This document shows, piece by piece, positions 38,601 through 46,516 of a stretch of 64,000 nt of DNA. The stretch lies in the NCBI RefSeq assembly GCF_002886045.1, contig NZ_CP025791.1, forward strand, positions 5,347,001 to 5,411,000. Reading direction: 5' to 3'. The stretch's first letter is position 1; the number at the start of each line of letters is the position of its first letter. The notes beneath the pieces were generated by a model. It ran no database searches, was not told where the DNA came from, and saw only the letters and a program-made list of their open reading frames with translations. Position numbers and translations under genes: made by a program. This stretch comes from Flavivirga eckloniae. GTDB lineage: Bacteria > Bacteroidota > Bacteroidia > Flavobacteriales > Flavobacteriaceae.

Positions 38601-41208
38601 CCAAGAAGCCACCATATTCTCTAACGGACGTGGAAATGGAGAAGATCCAATACAATCTGTTGGACTATCGAACAAATGGGCTATAAATATGAATAGTACT
38701 GGAGCCTTATCTTTTGCAAGTGAAGGTAATAGCTATGTGTTAACAGCAGCAAGTGTGGCCGATAATAATTGGCATCATATAACCTTATTATTCAACAGAA
38801 ATGGCTCTTTAAGAACCTATGTAGATGCACAACAAGTATCATCTAATCCTATTACAGATATAGGAGGTTTTTCAGGAAACCAAGCCTGGTTAGGAGCTAG
38901 AGGGTTTAAAGACCAAGGAGGTAATGAAACTGTAGACAGGGCATTTACTGGTAAAATTGATGAGTTTAGGTTATGGAATACCTTGCGTAATGTAGACCAA
39001 ATATCTAGAGACCGTTTTAACGAAATGGATGTGGAAAGCATTGGACTATTATTATACGCTCGTATGAATGCACCTGATCCTGCAACAGCTAATGGGCCAC
39101 GATATTATCATGCCTTTAGCAATCAAAGTGTCATACCAACAAATGCCGTATTAAGTGCAGGAGCTGTGAATTATTCAGATGATGTACCAGCCATTAAACC
39201 AGAGCGTAAGCTTATCAAATTCCAGGTGAATCATGTCATTAACGAAGATGATATGATTATTGAGCCTGCTATTTCCGACTGGGCAGCACTGGAAGGTCAA
39301 ATTCTTGATATTACTGTACACAGAATGTTTGACGCATCAAATAACCAACAACAATCACCAATTACCTGGACCGCGTTTGTTCAGAAAAATGAAATGAGCT
39401 GGTTTGTTGATGGCTTTAATAATGTGGTTGATATTGTTAAAACAGGAAATGAATCACCTTCGTTTGAAATTACTATTATCAATAAAGGTGGTTTAGTACA
39501 GCCTTATAATATTGCAGGAGTTCCTAATTGGTTGTCTTTAAGCAGTACATCAGGAAGTTTAGCTCCAGATAGTAAGGTAGTCATTACTGCCACTATTGAT
39601 GAAGGCCTCTCTGCTGGAGAGTATCTGGAAAATCTGTATTTGCAAACCGATTTTGGTTTAGATGAAAAACTACAATTAGAAGTTAGAGTATTAGCAGAAG
39701 AGCCAGACTGGGCGATAAACCCTAATGACTTTGATTTTAGTATGAATATTGTAGGACGTATTAGCGTCGATGGTGTATTCTCAGATGATTTATACGATAA
39801 AGTGGCTGCGTTTTCTAATGGAGAGCTTAGAGGTGTTGCGAATGTGGTTTATGATGAGTCGTATCAGGAATATTTTGTATTCCTAACGGTTTATAGCAAT
39901 GCGGTATCTGGAGACCCAATTAATTTTAGTATTTGGGATGCCTCAATGGGGCAGATTGTTCAGGCAACTATTGATGCTAATGCATCAGTAACCTTTACAG
40001 AAAATAATGTGCTAGGCACACTAAGTAGTCCATCGCTTTTTGAAAACACGAGCACTGTTGAACAGGAAATAAATTTAAATCAAGGCTGGACCTGGGTGTC
40101 GTTTAATGTTAATGATGCGAATTTCTCAGATTTAAATGCCTTAACATCAGGTATGAACTTAGAAACTTCAGACCGTATGTTGAGCCATTCACCAACTCAG
40201 TTAGAAACCTATTTTAAGGATGTAAACAATGCGGCAAATAGTTCATGGAGTGGAGCTATTAGTGCGAACTCGGGATTATCAAACAACTTTATGTACAAAA
40301 TGAAGTTTGCTCATGGCCAGCAATTAAGAGTTAAAGGAGGTCAAGTGGATATCGGTAGTTGGAGTTTCCCTATACAACAAAATTGGAACTGGCTACCCTA
40401 TCCTTTAAGTAAGAACGTATCAGTAAACGAAGCCTTATCCACTTTTGATGCCACAGATGGCGACATTATAAAATCACAAAACCTATTTGCCATTTACGAC
40501 CCCTTAAACGGATGGAGTGGAACTTTAAGCTATCTGGAAACTGGTAAGGGATATATGGTGAAATCTAGTAAAGATCAAACCTTTAAGTATGCTAATATTT
40601 TTGGAAAATCTTCAAGCACGAAGATTTCAAAAAATACTAACACGGCATTTGTGCACAAACGTACTGAACCAGAATTTGCAAAATATTCAGAGAATATGAA
40701 CGCTGTGGTTTTACTGCCTGAGGGATATCATGAACTCTTTATTTATGATGAAGATGGTGTGCTAAAAGGTGAGGCAACTAACCAAATAGTAAGCGATAGA
40801 GCACTAAGTTTTATTACCATATATGGTGAACAACCAAAATCGTTAACCTTTCACATAGGTAACGGTAATATTCAAAGACCAACACAAAAAACAGTAACCT
40901 TTAAAAGTAATGTAGTGTTAGGTACGGTGGCAGACCCAGTAGTGTTGGAATCTGATATTTTAGAAAGTCTTAAAATGTATCCAAACCCGTTTAAAAATGA
41001 ATTGATGTTACAGCTTAATTCTAACGAAGTAAGTAATATGGAGCTCAAACTATTCAATGTGGTAGGACAACTTGTTCATTCAGAAACACACAAAACAAAA
41101 AAAGGGCTAAATACAATTAAGCTGACTCCAAGAATTAGTAACGGCGTATACTTTTTAAAAGTGAATCTCAACAATGTAAATACAACCTATAGAATCATTA
41201 AAAACTAG
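32683..41208 (+). CDS. Giant LamG-domain surface protein with T9SS sorting signal
   Basis: A 2841-residue protein with a signal peptide (MRKKILTLCLGLLVTGLWAQ). It has a fibronectin-like region near 85-170, a LamG/concanavalin-type domain at about 200-430, two more at about 1735-1910 and 1935-2130, each ending in a DEIRVW or DEFRLW type motif, then a BACON-like beta domain near 2255-2340. A domain at about 2340-2446 is shared with the next gene. Tryptophan-rich repeats follow (INLNQGWTWVSFNV, IQQNWNWLPYPLS). A type A T9SS sorting domain (about 2765-2842) has MYPNPFKNELMLQL and GVYFLKVNLNN. It should be exported and attached to or released from the surface, probably as an adhesin or ligand-binding stalk. 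No enzyme motif was recognised. Confidence 0.93.
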   Translation: MRKKILTLCLGLLVTGLWAQQDDGAKMVTTSQAVQNNGYTIQVGVPYLGTSNVANNTDARFPWDILYIFGTFAEESFDVSKGYFGDKVLLQWELRNNFNLITTIEISRRELGSSSQFQFVGSVSPNETQYEDKYVDGGVLYEYKVLAKGVSQTEELYTNFITGVGFRNPTAIVTGNVSYKGGNPVQNVTITAESDGSVVSYGSGLIVPESNQLSIANLNKPIDKTTTLQAWVRPDVPYVDDSGNAIRLFRLNEKNGNNIDVTVNLKETSKTLEVSIGGNLYIIQNVYPSGDIDARGNDIMIPVSDFNSNFVHITAQLEDNKEPLLFINGRPMTAAYRDAAHAARAEVDDEDTSPYLEITVLTVTTMFNVGSGIWENVFIGGGKTALIDEIRVWKSIEAASDIRTDYKRYISGNDPDLVAYLSANENTGGYAYDASRNGFNYNKNHGSLNIQGISNDISFVSGAGNIPSSSQLGILGVTDVNGNYEINAIPYTGTGESFKITPSFGQHKFEPNQQLVFLGEGSEVVNKIDFTDTSSFIFKGKILYDTRGVFPSVAEAEQNIGNGNTIAGGAAIIDENYNQYEINGAFYNKGEYWLNDLGTTGNNEKDDDRLDLYARIPVAGANIYIDGNIVLDENNVPIESDSEGNFDISVPIGNHFIRVAKTGHEFTYEGRFPAETGTFQEFFEDAQEQVVFIDETRVIAVGRVVGGSVEAQKPIGFGENGLFEVPYLAPGGDTTLRVSSKNNIGTATITLELPGSVSDVTKFEFQTNEESGEYRIQVMPLNYEIVGGSGLQISNATIGTSIIAAGTKETVNFASIPPLLTPEFKYPDDEILEGVPYHFEKSFIYRSTPVLRVTDQTSESELVLKDVNGVDQTISTTGFKHPNGSGDDVLIYKQFSNYEIVLSTFERYENKDNLNDIIEDIVPIVDGQLSITNNLAIPESELTETDPNDNSITKYSFIGGVPNTNTPFTRNINIQYVIEGIPYDAENYISEGIILGGARDGTQSILSEAPEIPDIILRDPPGSNSFASIEAGESISFTTDNSFSSGGGISQSVKLMLGGDVSIVAGPPGAGLIVNTEVTNSLTGNISVEASSKDGNSITKTYTFNQTISTSDDPEFVGAEGDLYIGNSKNYSKGSFDDFQATLDQVGDPGDNFELTNGNGDKVYLNKQKAFYLGEKPTNTFFVYSQKFIITDLIPEYEAIVETLSTGGTVENAKPQSWYENQIDLWRRIILNNERSKYTALNDPTFIGLTALNAINAYTGDLQDEINNAQVGGPYESLLQEKLKLADSQKALISSKSQDNITFDSGVGEVSRSIESVVVNTSTLEFDINIEESLQLQLGFSVNKLGIESTTTGFASQAFSASLTEEDTKTTTINYTLKDNDPANVLSVDIINLFDGSGPIFTTVGGRTSCPYEGAELSHYYNHATYNPNNPVIELAQGDRETLSNATERAEDPKILVEVAEIFNIPESNNAEFKLLLSNNADATSDAASFNYFELIVDNTTNPNNALINVSQNGTVVFVPYGQTVEYTLTLGKSVSDVNDYEDIRVILQSQCDPVNVFDDVLISAHFVPSCSRVAVKAPLDNWVYNTSSSTSPLTINLSEYNQAFDNFEKIDLEYRLATAPNWTRLQTFYNGTIPAGATLASSITDAEVVYAFDIVESGLQDGNYEIRARSTCTNGTEFISEVISGSVDLKSPQQFGTPLPTDGILGPGEDLRVSFNENIFYNSALSTIEIKGETNQLPIDNSVSLRFEGANNTATIESPRLVSGDLSVEFWMNNATIASTAAIINQQNGLNIRLENGDMYVSLGDIIANGTIATDGLFHHYTITHDNASGSLSIYEDDRDIGGSTGTANTQFTNNNPLVIGGNTFIGNMHSLRLWTKSLSLSKAYANIYTKLLGNEANLVGYWPMNEGRGTIANDLARFKHAAVTADWDIKPKGTSYEFANGQYQELDNVGFVQLTNEMDATISFWIKTGTAQEATIFSNGRGNGEDPIQSVGLSNKWAINMNSTGALSFASEGNSYVLTAASVADNNWHHITLLFNRNGSLRTYVDAQQVSSNPITDIGGFSGNQAWLGARGFKDQGGNETVDRAFTGKIDEFRLWNTLRNVDQISRDRFNEMDVESIGLLLYARMNAPDPATANGPRYYHAFSNQSVIPTNAVLSAGAVNYSDDVPAIKPERKLIKFQVNHVINEDDMIIEPAISDWAALEGQILDITVHRMFDASNNQQQSPITWTAFVQKNEMSWFVDGFNNVVDIVKTGNESPSFEITIINKGGLVQPYNIAGVPNWLSLSSTSGSLAPDSKVVITATIDEGLSAGEYLENLYLQTDFGLDEKLQLEVRVLAEEPDWAINPNDFDFSMNIVGRISVDGVFSDDLYDKVAAFSNGELRGVANVVYDESYQEYFVFLTVYSNAVSGDPINFSIWDASMGQIVQATIDANASVTFTENNVLGTLSSPSLFENTSTVEQEINLNQGWTWVSFNVNDANFSDLNALTSGMNLETSDRMLSHSPTQLETYFKDVNNAANSSWSGAISANSGLSNNFMYKMKFAHGQQLRVKGGQVDIGSWSFPIQQNWNWLPYPLSKNVSVNEALSTFDATDGDIIKSQNLFAIYDPLNGWSGTLSYLETGKGYMVKSSKDQTFKYANIFGKSSSTKISKNTNTAFVHKRTEPEFAKYSENMNAVVLLPEGYHELFIYDEDGVLKGEATNQIVSDRALSFITIYGEQPKSLTFHIGNGNIQRPTQKTVTFKSNVVLGTVADPVVLESDILESLKMYPNPFKNELMLQLNSNEVSNMELKLFNVVGQLVHSETHKTKKGLNTIKLTPRISNGVYFLKVNLNNVNTTYRIIKN

Positions 41209-41213
41209 AAGCT

Positions 41214-42134
41214 ATGAAACGTATAATAACAAACATAATAGTATTCTTTTTTATAGGAATAACCGTTTATGGTCAAGAGCCAACATGGTCTGTAAACGAA
41301 AATGATTTTGAATATACCATGTCATTTGTGGCCTTTTTAAATGTAGATGGAGCAACATTAACCAGTACTAATGATAAAGTGGCGGCATTTGTAGGTGGTG
41401 AATGCAGAGGTGTTACTAACTTAATTTATGTATCAGGTAAAGATCGCTATTATGCTTACTTTAATGTGTTTTCAAACACCAATGGAGAAGCGTTGAATTT
41501 TAAAGTTTACGACTCCACCAACGATAATGTTGTGGATATAGTTAAAACAGTAAATTTTGAAATTAATGCTCTTTATGGCGATTTAGCACAAGCCTTTAGT
41601 TTTGCGAGCCCCGCTTTAAATGATAAAGCAGAACTCATTAGTTTTAATTTTAAAGATGTCACTATTAGTAATAGGAACATACAAGATAATGCCATGACAC
41701 TTTATGTAGATAATGGTATAAACGTATCAGCCTTAACTTCCATTTTTGAATTAAGCACAGGTGCGCAACTGTTTAGTGAAAGTCAAAAATTAATCTCAGA
41801 TAGCAACGTATTAGATTTTACCAATTCTGTCATAGTTGAAGTGCTTTCAGAAGATGAATCTACACGCAACGAATGGGAAATAACCGTAAGTTATAATGCC
41901 GTAATAGGGAATTTAACCTTTTATAAAAAAGATGCCGTGTGTTATAGTGGGGGTGCTATTAAGGTATTGTCTTCCGAAAATGGTAGCGAAGTGGTATTAC
42001 TTAAAAATCAGGTGGTACAAGCTGCTCAAACCTTAAATAACGGCGAAGTTATTTTTACCAGTTTAGGTGCAGGAGATTATACCATTCAAGTTAATGGATT
42101 TGAAAAACAGATAAGTATTAATTTAAAAGAATAA
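41214..42134 (+). CDS. Secreted companion protein sharing a domain with the giant protein
   Basis: A 306-residue protein starting 5 bp after the giant gene, with a signal peptide ending near TVYGQ. Residues about 22-135 (EPTWSVNENDFEYTMSFVAF, DKVAAFVGGECRGVTNLIYV) match residues about 2340-2446 of the giant (EPDWAINPNDFDFSM, DKVAAFSNGELRGVANVVYD). A further beta domain (about 140-235) and a C-terminal domain with CYSGGAIKVLSSENG follow. No T9SS sorting signal is obvious. The shared module suggests the two proteins bind the same partner or assemble together. Function unknown. Confidence 0.82.
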   Translation: MKRIITNIIVFFFIGITVYGQEPTWSVNENDFEYTMSFVAFLNVDGATLTSTNDKVAAFVGGECRGVTNLIYVSGKDRYYAYFNVFSNTNGEALNFKVYDSTNDNVVDIVKTVNFEINALYGDLAQAFSFASPALNDKAELISFNFKDVTISNRNIQDNAMTLYVDNGINVSALTSIFELSTGAQLFSESQKLISDSNVLDFTNSVIVEVLSEDESTRNEWEITVSYNAVIGNLTFYKKDAVCYSGGAIKVLSSENGSEVVLLKNQVVQAAQTLNNGEVIFTSLGAGDYTIQVNGFEKQISINLKE

Positions 42135-42138
42135 AGTA

Positions 42139-42552
42139 ATGCGAACAAAATATTATTACATAACCATAATAATCCTATGTTTTGTTTTAGGATGCTCAAA
42201 AAATGATGATGATCCGGTACCACCACCAGCCACTGTAGAAAGTTTTGATCCCGTGTCTATTGAATTTGTTCATGAAGACGGTACTGGTATTACAGCAAAT
42301 GATTGTATTACACCAGATGAGGCCTATGCTATTCAAATAACAACAACTAAAAATAGTAGTGGAACAACAAAAGTCTCTAAAATAGAATATACCATTAATG
42401 GTGCATTGTATAGCATGTCATTTTCAGAAGCAGGAACAAAAAGAAACCCTATTGTGTTGGTTTATGGAAGAAATGTAGCAGAATTATCCTCAACAGGTAC
42501 TTCTAATGAAGTAAACTATATAGAACAAGGGGAGTTTGAACTAGTTAATTAA
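42139..42552 (+). CDS. Small lipoprotein, last gene of the collar/LamG operon
   Basis: A 137-residue lipoprotein (lipobox FVLGC, Cys19) followed by a short acidic/proline linker (SKNDDDPVPPP) and a beta-rich domain with one further Cys. It starts 4 bp after the companion gene, so it is co-transcribed. No family was recognised. A small outer-membrane lipoprotein could anchor or help export the secreted partners. The stretch after it, to 42953, holds no gene that I can see. Confidence 0.75.
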   Translation: MRTKYYYITIIILCFVLGCSKNDDDPVPPPATVESFDPVSIEFVHEDGTGITANDCITPDEAYAIQITTTKNSSGTTKVSKIEYTINGALYSMSFSEAGTKRNPIVLVYGRNVAELSSTGTSNEVNYIEQGEFELVN

Positions 42553-42953
42553 TTGATAATTAGAAGTGATTCATACTATGCTTTTAATAAATGAAACCCA
42601 AGTTTTTTTGATATTAAGCTTCATTTATTTAATGGTGAATATTACGACCATATTCAAGACTGTTTTGTGTTTAGTAAATATAAGAAGTGTTTGTTTGTAA
42701 TGTTTTAACAATAAACATTGTGGCGCTAATAGTAATTGAACTATTCGTTTTGAATCAATTATTATTATGAAACATTTTGATTTATTTTGATGTTCAATGT
42801 ATCAAATTCGTACCGGAAATAGACTAGGTCTTGTGAATATTGTTTAGTTACTTTATGTATCGGGAAATAGCTAGTTGTTTTATTTCCAATAACTGTAAAT
42901 CAAAATAGTTGTTAATAGTTTCAAACAGATTATTACTCTAAAATATTAGAAAC

Positions 42954-42993
42954 AAAAAAGCCTTAACCTTTTATTTAAAGGTTAAGGCTTTTT
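42954..42993. terminator. Strong bidirectional terminator
   Basis: AAAAGCCTTAACCTTT, a short TATTT loop and AAAGGTTAAGGCTTTT form a perfect 16-bp stem with A and T tracts on both sides. It can end the plus-strand collar/LamG operon and the minus-strand GH16 remnant. Confidence 0.9.
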
Positions 42994-43045
42994 AAGTTAT
43001 TTGGGGCCTTTTTACTTATAATTTACTAAATATTTTAAGGGATAA

Positions 43046-43462
43046 TTATATATTCTGTCTTTTTAAATGTATTATTTTCATTTTGGTTTCAAAACGGCCA
43101 GAAGCAAATCTTCTATCTGTAAGCATAGCTGCTCCCATACGAGTATTATGTTCTCCATTAAAACTTGTTAAAGGACCATTATAGTAATCTTCTAAAGATC
43201 TCATAACTGCATTTCCATTTTCGGTATAGCAATTTTCTTGTATGACGCCTCCGTGTAAGTACAAATTACCGTTATATGTTGGCTGACCCCATATTCTATG
43301 TTCTACTTTCCAGGTATTTTCATGTAAAGGAGCTTCAAACTTATCATAAAATATACTAGGAGCCGATAAGTCTCCAATATCTGGATCTCCATCTATTTGT
43401 GCATTTACAGAAAAGACAAGTAAAAGCATTAAAAAAGAAAAACAGTGTTTGTTTTTTAACAT
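43046..43462 (-). pseudogene. Truncated GH16-like glycanase (N-terminal fragment)
   Basis: 138 residues with a signal peptide (LLLVFSVNAQ). The rest resembles the start of secreted GH16 agarase/carrageenase/laminarinase-type enzymes: FYDKFEAPLHENTWKVEHRI, QENCYTENGNAVMRS and FASGRFETKMKI. It stops right there with IIHLKRQNI, before the part that would hold the catalytic ExDxxE motif, and nothing matching continues towards the terminator. A full enzyme needs about 150 or more further residues, so this is a broken gene. Family assignment is from motif style. Confidence 0.65.
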
Positions 43463-43748
43463 AACAAAAAATTTAATTTTACCAAGATTGGCAATTAGTT
43501 AATTATTAATTGAATCTTAAAAATATGTGTTAATTTGATCTAAAGTTTACCTAATATTAAATATTTGTTGATGTATAATCTTACATGTTGGTTATTGTGG
43601 TCATAACCAGTATTATAGGCTATAAAAACTATATACCAATCATCGATTAATGACAGTTTTAATACATTTATTTATACTATTAGAAATAGTATGATTGTTT
43701 AAATATAAATTAGACCATTGAATTTGGGTTTTAATAAACATTTGAAAA

Positions 43749-44342
43749 ATGAATTATATAGAAGAAAAGTATATTGAATTATATAGCGATTATATAAATT
43801 CGTTTAGCCCTGTTTCTCAAGAATCTTTAGAACAATTACTTTCTTTAATGAAGATACGAGATGTGGACAAGGGCGAAACACTTGTTTTTAAAGGGCAAGT
43901 TGCTCGTAATATTTTATTTGTTTGCGAAGGGATATTAATTTCTCAATGGATGGATGATAAAGCCAATGTATACGTGAAGAACTTCTTTTTAAAAGGTTTT
44001 TATGCTGGTTCTACTGTATCAATGTTAAAATCTTTACCGTCACATTTTGGAGTTGAGTGTATAGAAGCTGGTAAAATTATAGAAATGGATTACCATAAAT
44101 ACAAAGAAGTAATATTCAAAAACGAAGACCTAAAGAGTTATTATATTAAACACATTGAGCAGAATTGGATTGTTGAAAATGAAAAAAGACAAATCTCGTT
44201 TGCTGCTCAAGATGCTAAAGAACGCTATTTTACTTTTTTAGATGAATACCCTGACCTCCCAGACAGAGTTCCACAATGGCAGATTGCTTCTTATCTAGGG
44301 ATAACCCCTACGCAACTAAGTAGAATAAGAAGAGATCTATAA
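43749..44342 (+). CDS. Crp/Fnr-family transcriptional regulator
   Basis: A 197-residue protein. The N-terminal cyclic-nucleotide-binding fold (about 15-125) has VDKGETLVFKGQVARNILFV. The C-terminal helix-turn-helix has VPQWQIASYLGITPTQLSRI. It lacks the arginine-bearing phosphate cassette of true cAMP binders and has no Cys cluster for an iron-sulphur centre, so the effector is unknown. It sits 79 bp before a DUF606 transporter gene in the same direction; in Bacteroidota, Crp-like genes often regulate an adjacent small transporter. Confidence 0.93.
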   Translation: MNYIEEKYIELYSDYINSFSPVSQESLEQLLSLMKIRDVDKGETLVFKGQVARNILFVCEGILISQWMDDKANVYVKNFFLKGFYAGSTVSMLKSLPSHFGVECIEAGKIIEMDYHKYKEVIFKNEDLKSYYIKHIEQNWIVENEKRQISFAAQDAKERYFTFLDEYPDLPDRVPQWQIASYLGITPTQLSRIRRDL

Positions 44343-44386
44343 AATTTCCATCGACATATGTAAATGTTTAAAAGTTTTTGCTGACC

Positions 44387-44394
44387 TAATTTTG
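44387..44394 (+). promoter_or_regulatory. Bacteroidota -7 box before the DUF606 gene
   Basis: TAATTTTG matches TAnnTTTG, 27 bp before the ATG at 44422. The -33 box is weak. Confidence 0.4.
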
Positions 44395-44421
44395 TTTTAA
44401 ATAATAAATCACTTAGGACTC

Positions 44422-44871
44422 ATGAGTCAGTATTATACAATTTTTTTAGCATTTATTGGAGGTGTTTTTCTTTCTATTCATGGTGGTTTCAATACACAAT
44501 TAAGTACTTTATTAAAAAGTCCAATACAGGCTTCACTAATAGCTTATATTTTTAGTGCTTTGATTGCTTTGGTTACTGTTATTGGTAGTATGAAGCAAAC
44601 TCCATCTTTAGTTCAGTTAAAAAGCATACCTACATATTTGTACTTTTCAGGAGCTGTATTTAGTTTTATTGGTATTAGCTTGTACTATTATACAATACCT
44701 AAACTGGGGATTTCAACTATGATTTCAATTGGATTAATTGGACAGATAGTTTTCTCATTAATTGCAGACCATTTTGGTTGGTTCGGCCTTAAAGTATTTC
44801 CATTAAGTTATAAGAGATTGATTGGAGTGATTGCAATGATTTTGGGGATATTTTTAATCAAAAACAAATAA
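44422..44871 (+). CDS. YdcZ/DUF606-family (DMT-like) membrane protein
   Basis: 149 residues, almost entirely membrane-spanning (about 4-5 helices): FLAFIGGVFLSIHGGFNTQL, ASLIAYIFSALIALVTVIGS, SIPTYLYFSGAVFSFIGISL, ISTMISIGLIGQIVFSLIAD, then LIGVIAMILGIFLI. This fits the DUF606/YdcZ half-transporter family, related to EamA drug/metabolite exporters, whose members usually work as pairs or dimers. The acetyltransferase gene starts 3 bp after it, so the two are coupled. The substrate is unknown. Confidence 0.85.
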   Translation: MSQYYTIFLAFIGGVFLSIHGGFNTQLSTLLKSPIQASLIAYIFSALIALVTVIGSMKQTPSLVQLKSIPTYLYFSGAVFSFIGISLYYYTIPKLGISTMISIGLIGQIVFSLIADHFGWFGLKVFPLSYKRLIGVIAMILGIFLIKNK

Positions 44872-44874
44872 AGA

Positions 44875-45612
44875 ATGAACTTAATAGAAGCTAATATCAA
44901 CAACCTAACTTCATTATGGAAGTTAGCTAATACAAAGTCTAATTTTCATAGTTCAGAAAAAACATTTGATTATGGTTTTATTGAGCATTCTAATTGGCCA
45001 AATAGATTGTGGTTTCATGAAGCTCCAGATAAGCATAGTATTGAAGAAGCAAAAAACAAAATCAAAAGGCTTAATAATAAATTAACGGTTCCATTTTGGA
45101 ATATATATAAAGATTTTGATAAAGAGATTTTTAATAATTCGGGTTTTGTTAAAGTATTAGAACAAACAGGAATGAGTCTTAAAGTTGACCCAGAATATCG
45201 AGAAACAGTTAATTTAAATTTTGAAAAGGTAAATAGTATTTTAAAGGCTAAAGAATGGGAAGTTTTATTTGAAAAAGCCTTTGGCTATAAAATTAATGGC
45301 GATGTAATATTCAAGAGTAGTCAATTTATAGACTACTTCATTGTAACAGATAACCACGAACCTGTTGGAACATGTGTTTTATATTATAGAGACAATACAA
45401 TTCTTGGGATTCATTCTATGGGAGTAATTCCAGAAATGAGAAGGAAAGGGTATGCTCTTAAAATAATGCAGTATGCACTTGATTGGACTTCGAAAATGAG
45501 ATTTGAATATGTTACTATTCAAGCTTCTGATATGGCTAAGGCATTATATATAAAACTAGGCTTTAAAGAACAATTTAAAATGATGAATTACGTGTTGAAA
45601 GAACACATTTAA
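44875..45612 (+). CDS. GNAT-family N-acetyltransferase
   Basis: 245 residues. The C-terminal half has the GNAT fold: GTCVLYYRDNTILGIHSMGV, acetyl-CoA loop EMRRKGYALKIMQ, and ALYIKLGFKEQFKMM. The N-terminal half is a divergent GNAT-like region, as in two-domain acetyltransferases. It lies between the DUF606 transporter and a nitroreductase, all in one direction with short gaps, so probably one operon. The acceptor is unknown; detoxification of a small amine is possible. Confidence 0.9.
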   Translation: MNLIEANINNLTSLWKLANTKSNFHSSEKTFDYGFIEHSNWPNRLWFHEAPDKHSIEEAKNKIKRLNNKLTVPFWNIYKDFDKEIFNNSGFVKVLEQTGMSLKVDPEYRETVNLNFEKVNSILKAKEWEVLFEKAFGYKINGDVIFKSSQFIDYFIVTDNHEPVGTCVLYYRDNTILGIHSMGVIPEMRRKGYALKIMQYALDWTSKMRFEYVTIQASDMAKALYIKLGFKEQFKMMNYVLKEHI

Positions 45613-45634
45613 ACAATAACCAATACTTAAAATT

Positions 45635-46264
45635 ATGAATTTAATAGAAAATTTAAAATGGCGCTATGCTACAAAAAAGTTTGACTCAACAAAAAAGATT
45701 CCACTTAAAAAGCTGGAGTACTTGAAAGAAGCTGTTCAACTTTCGGTTTCTTCCTATGGGTTACAATTGTACAAGGTTTTAATCATTGAAGATAAAAAGC
45801 TTCGAAAAAAATTAAAAGCAGCGTCATGGGATCAATCTCAAATTACAGATGCGTCCCAATTGTTTGTTTTTTGTCATTATAACGAAAGAGGGGATGAGCA
45901 TATTGATGAATACATCCAGTTAGCTGCAGAAACACAAAATATTCCTGTCTCGACTTTAAAAGGTTATGGTGATTTTATGAAGAATAGCTTATCTCGGCAA
46001 ACAGACAGTGAATGGGAATCTTGGGCAAAAAGGCAAACATATTTAGCGTTGTCAAATTTATTGATGGCAAGTGCAGAATTAAAGATTGATGCTTGTCCTA
46101 TGGAAGGTTTTGAGCCTGAAAAATATAATCAAATTTTGGGACTTGAAGAAAAAGGCTTAAGCGCATCTGTATTAGCGACAGTTGGTTATAGGTCAGGTGA
46201 TGATGAAACACAGTTCAGGCCTAAAGTTAGAAAACCTTTTGAGCGTTTGTTTGAAGAAATTTAA
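45635..46264 (+). CDS. NfsB-type nitroreductase family FMN oxidoreductase
   Basis: A 209-residue protein of typical family length. RYATKKFD near the N-terminus contacts FMN in this family; SSYGLQLYKVLIIED, QTYLALSNLLMASAELKID, ACPMEGFEPEKY and LATVGYRSGDD are the other usual blocks. It should reduce nitro-aromatics, quinones or similar acceptors with NAD(P)H in the cytoplasm. It lies 22 bp after the acetyltransferase. The gap of 252 bp after it holds nothing clear. Confidence 0.93.
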   Translation: MNLIENLKWRYATKKFDSTKKIPLKKLEYLKEAVQLSVSSYGLQLYKVLIIEDKKLRKKLKAASWDQSQITDASQLFVFCHYNERGDEHIDEYIQLAAETQNIPVSTLKGYGDFMKNSLSRQTDSEWESWAKRQTYLALSNLLMASAELKIDACPMEGFEPEKYNQILGLEEKGLSASVLATVGYRSGDDETQFRPKVRKPFERLFEEI

Positions 46265-46516
46265 TCTTCATCAGTAGATTAATAGTAGAAGAGAGGTTTG
46301 ATTTATTTGTTCTATACGTAAGCAACATTTTTATAGTATTCTTGGGTGAACTGTTAGAAACAGCACAGTTAATTTCTGTTTTAGCAAATAGTTTAAAAAA
46401 ATTATCCCGTATTTCTTGAAGTATTGATTATACATTTTTTTGTAACCAGTACTTTTTATGTAATATCATTCAATTCAAAATATTGTTTGTTATTTGTAAA
46501 ACAAAACAATTATTCT

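Noticed and set aside
31757-42552. Prophage or contractile-tail origin for the tail-collar gene
   Set aside because: No other phage structural, lysis or integrase genes are present, and the collar protein has a bacterial signal peptide and T9SS-type neighbours.
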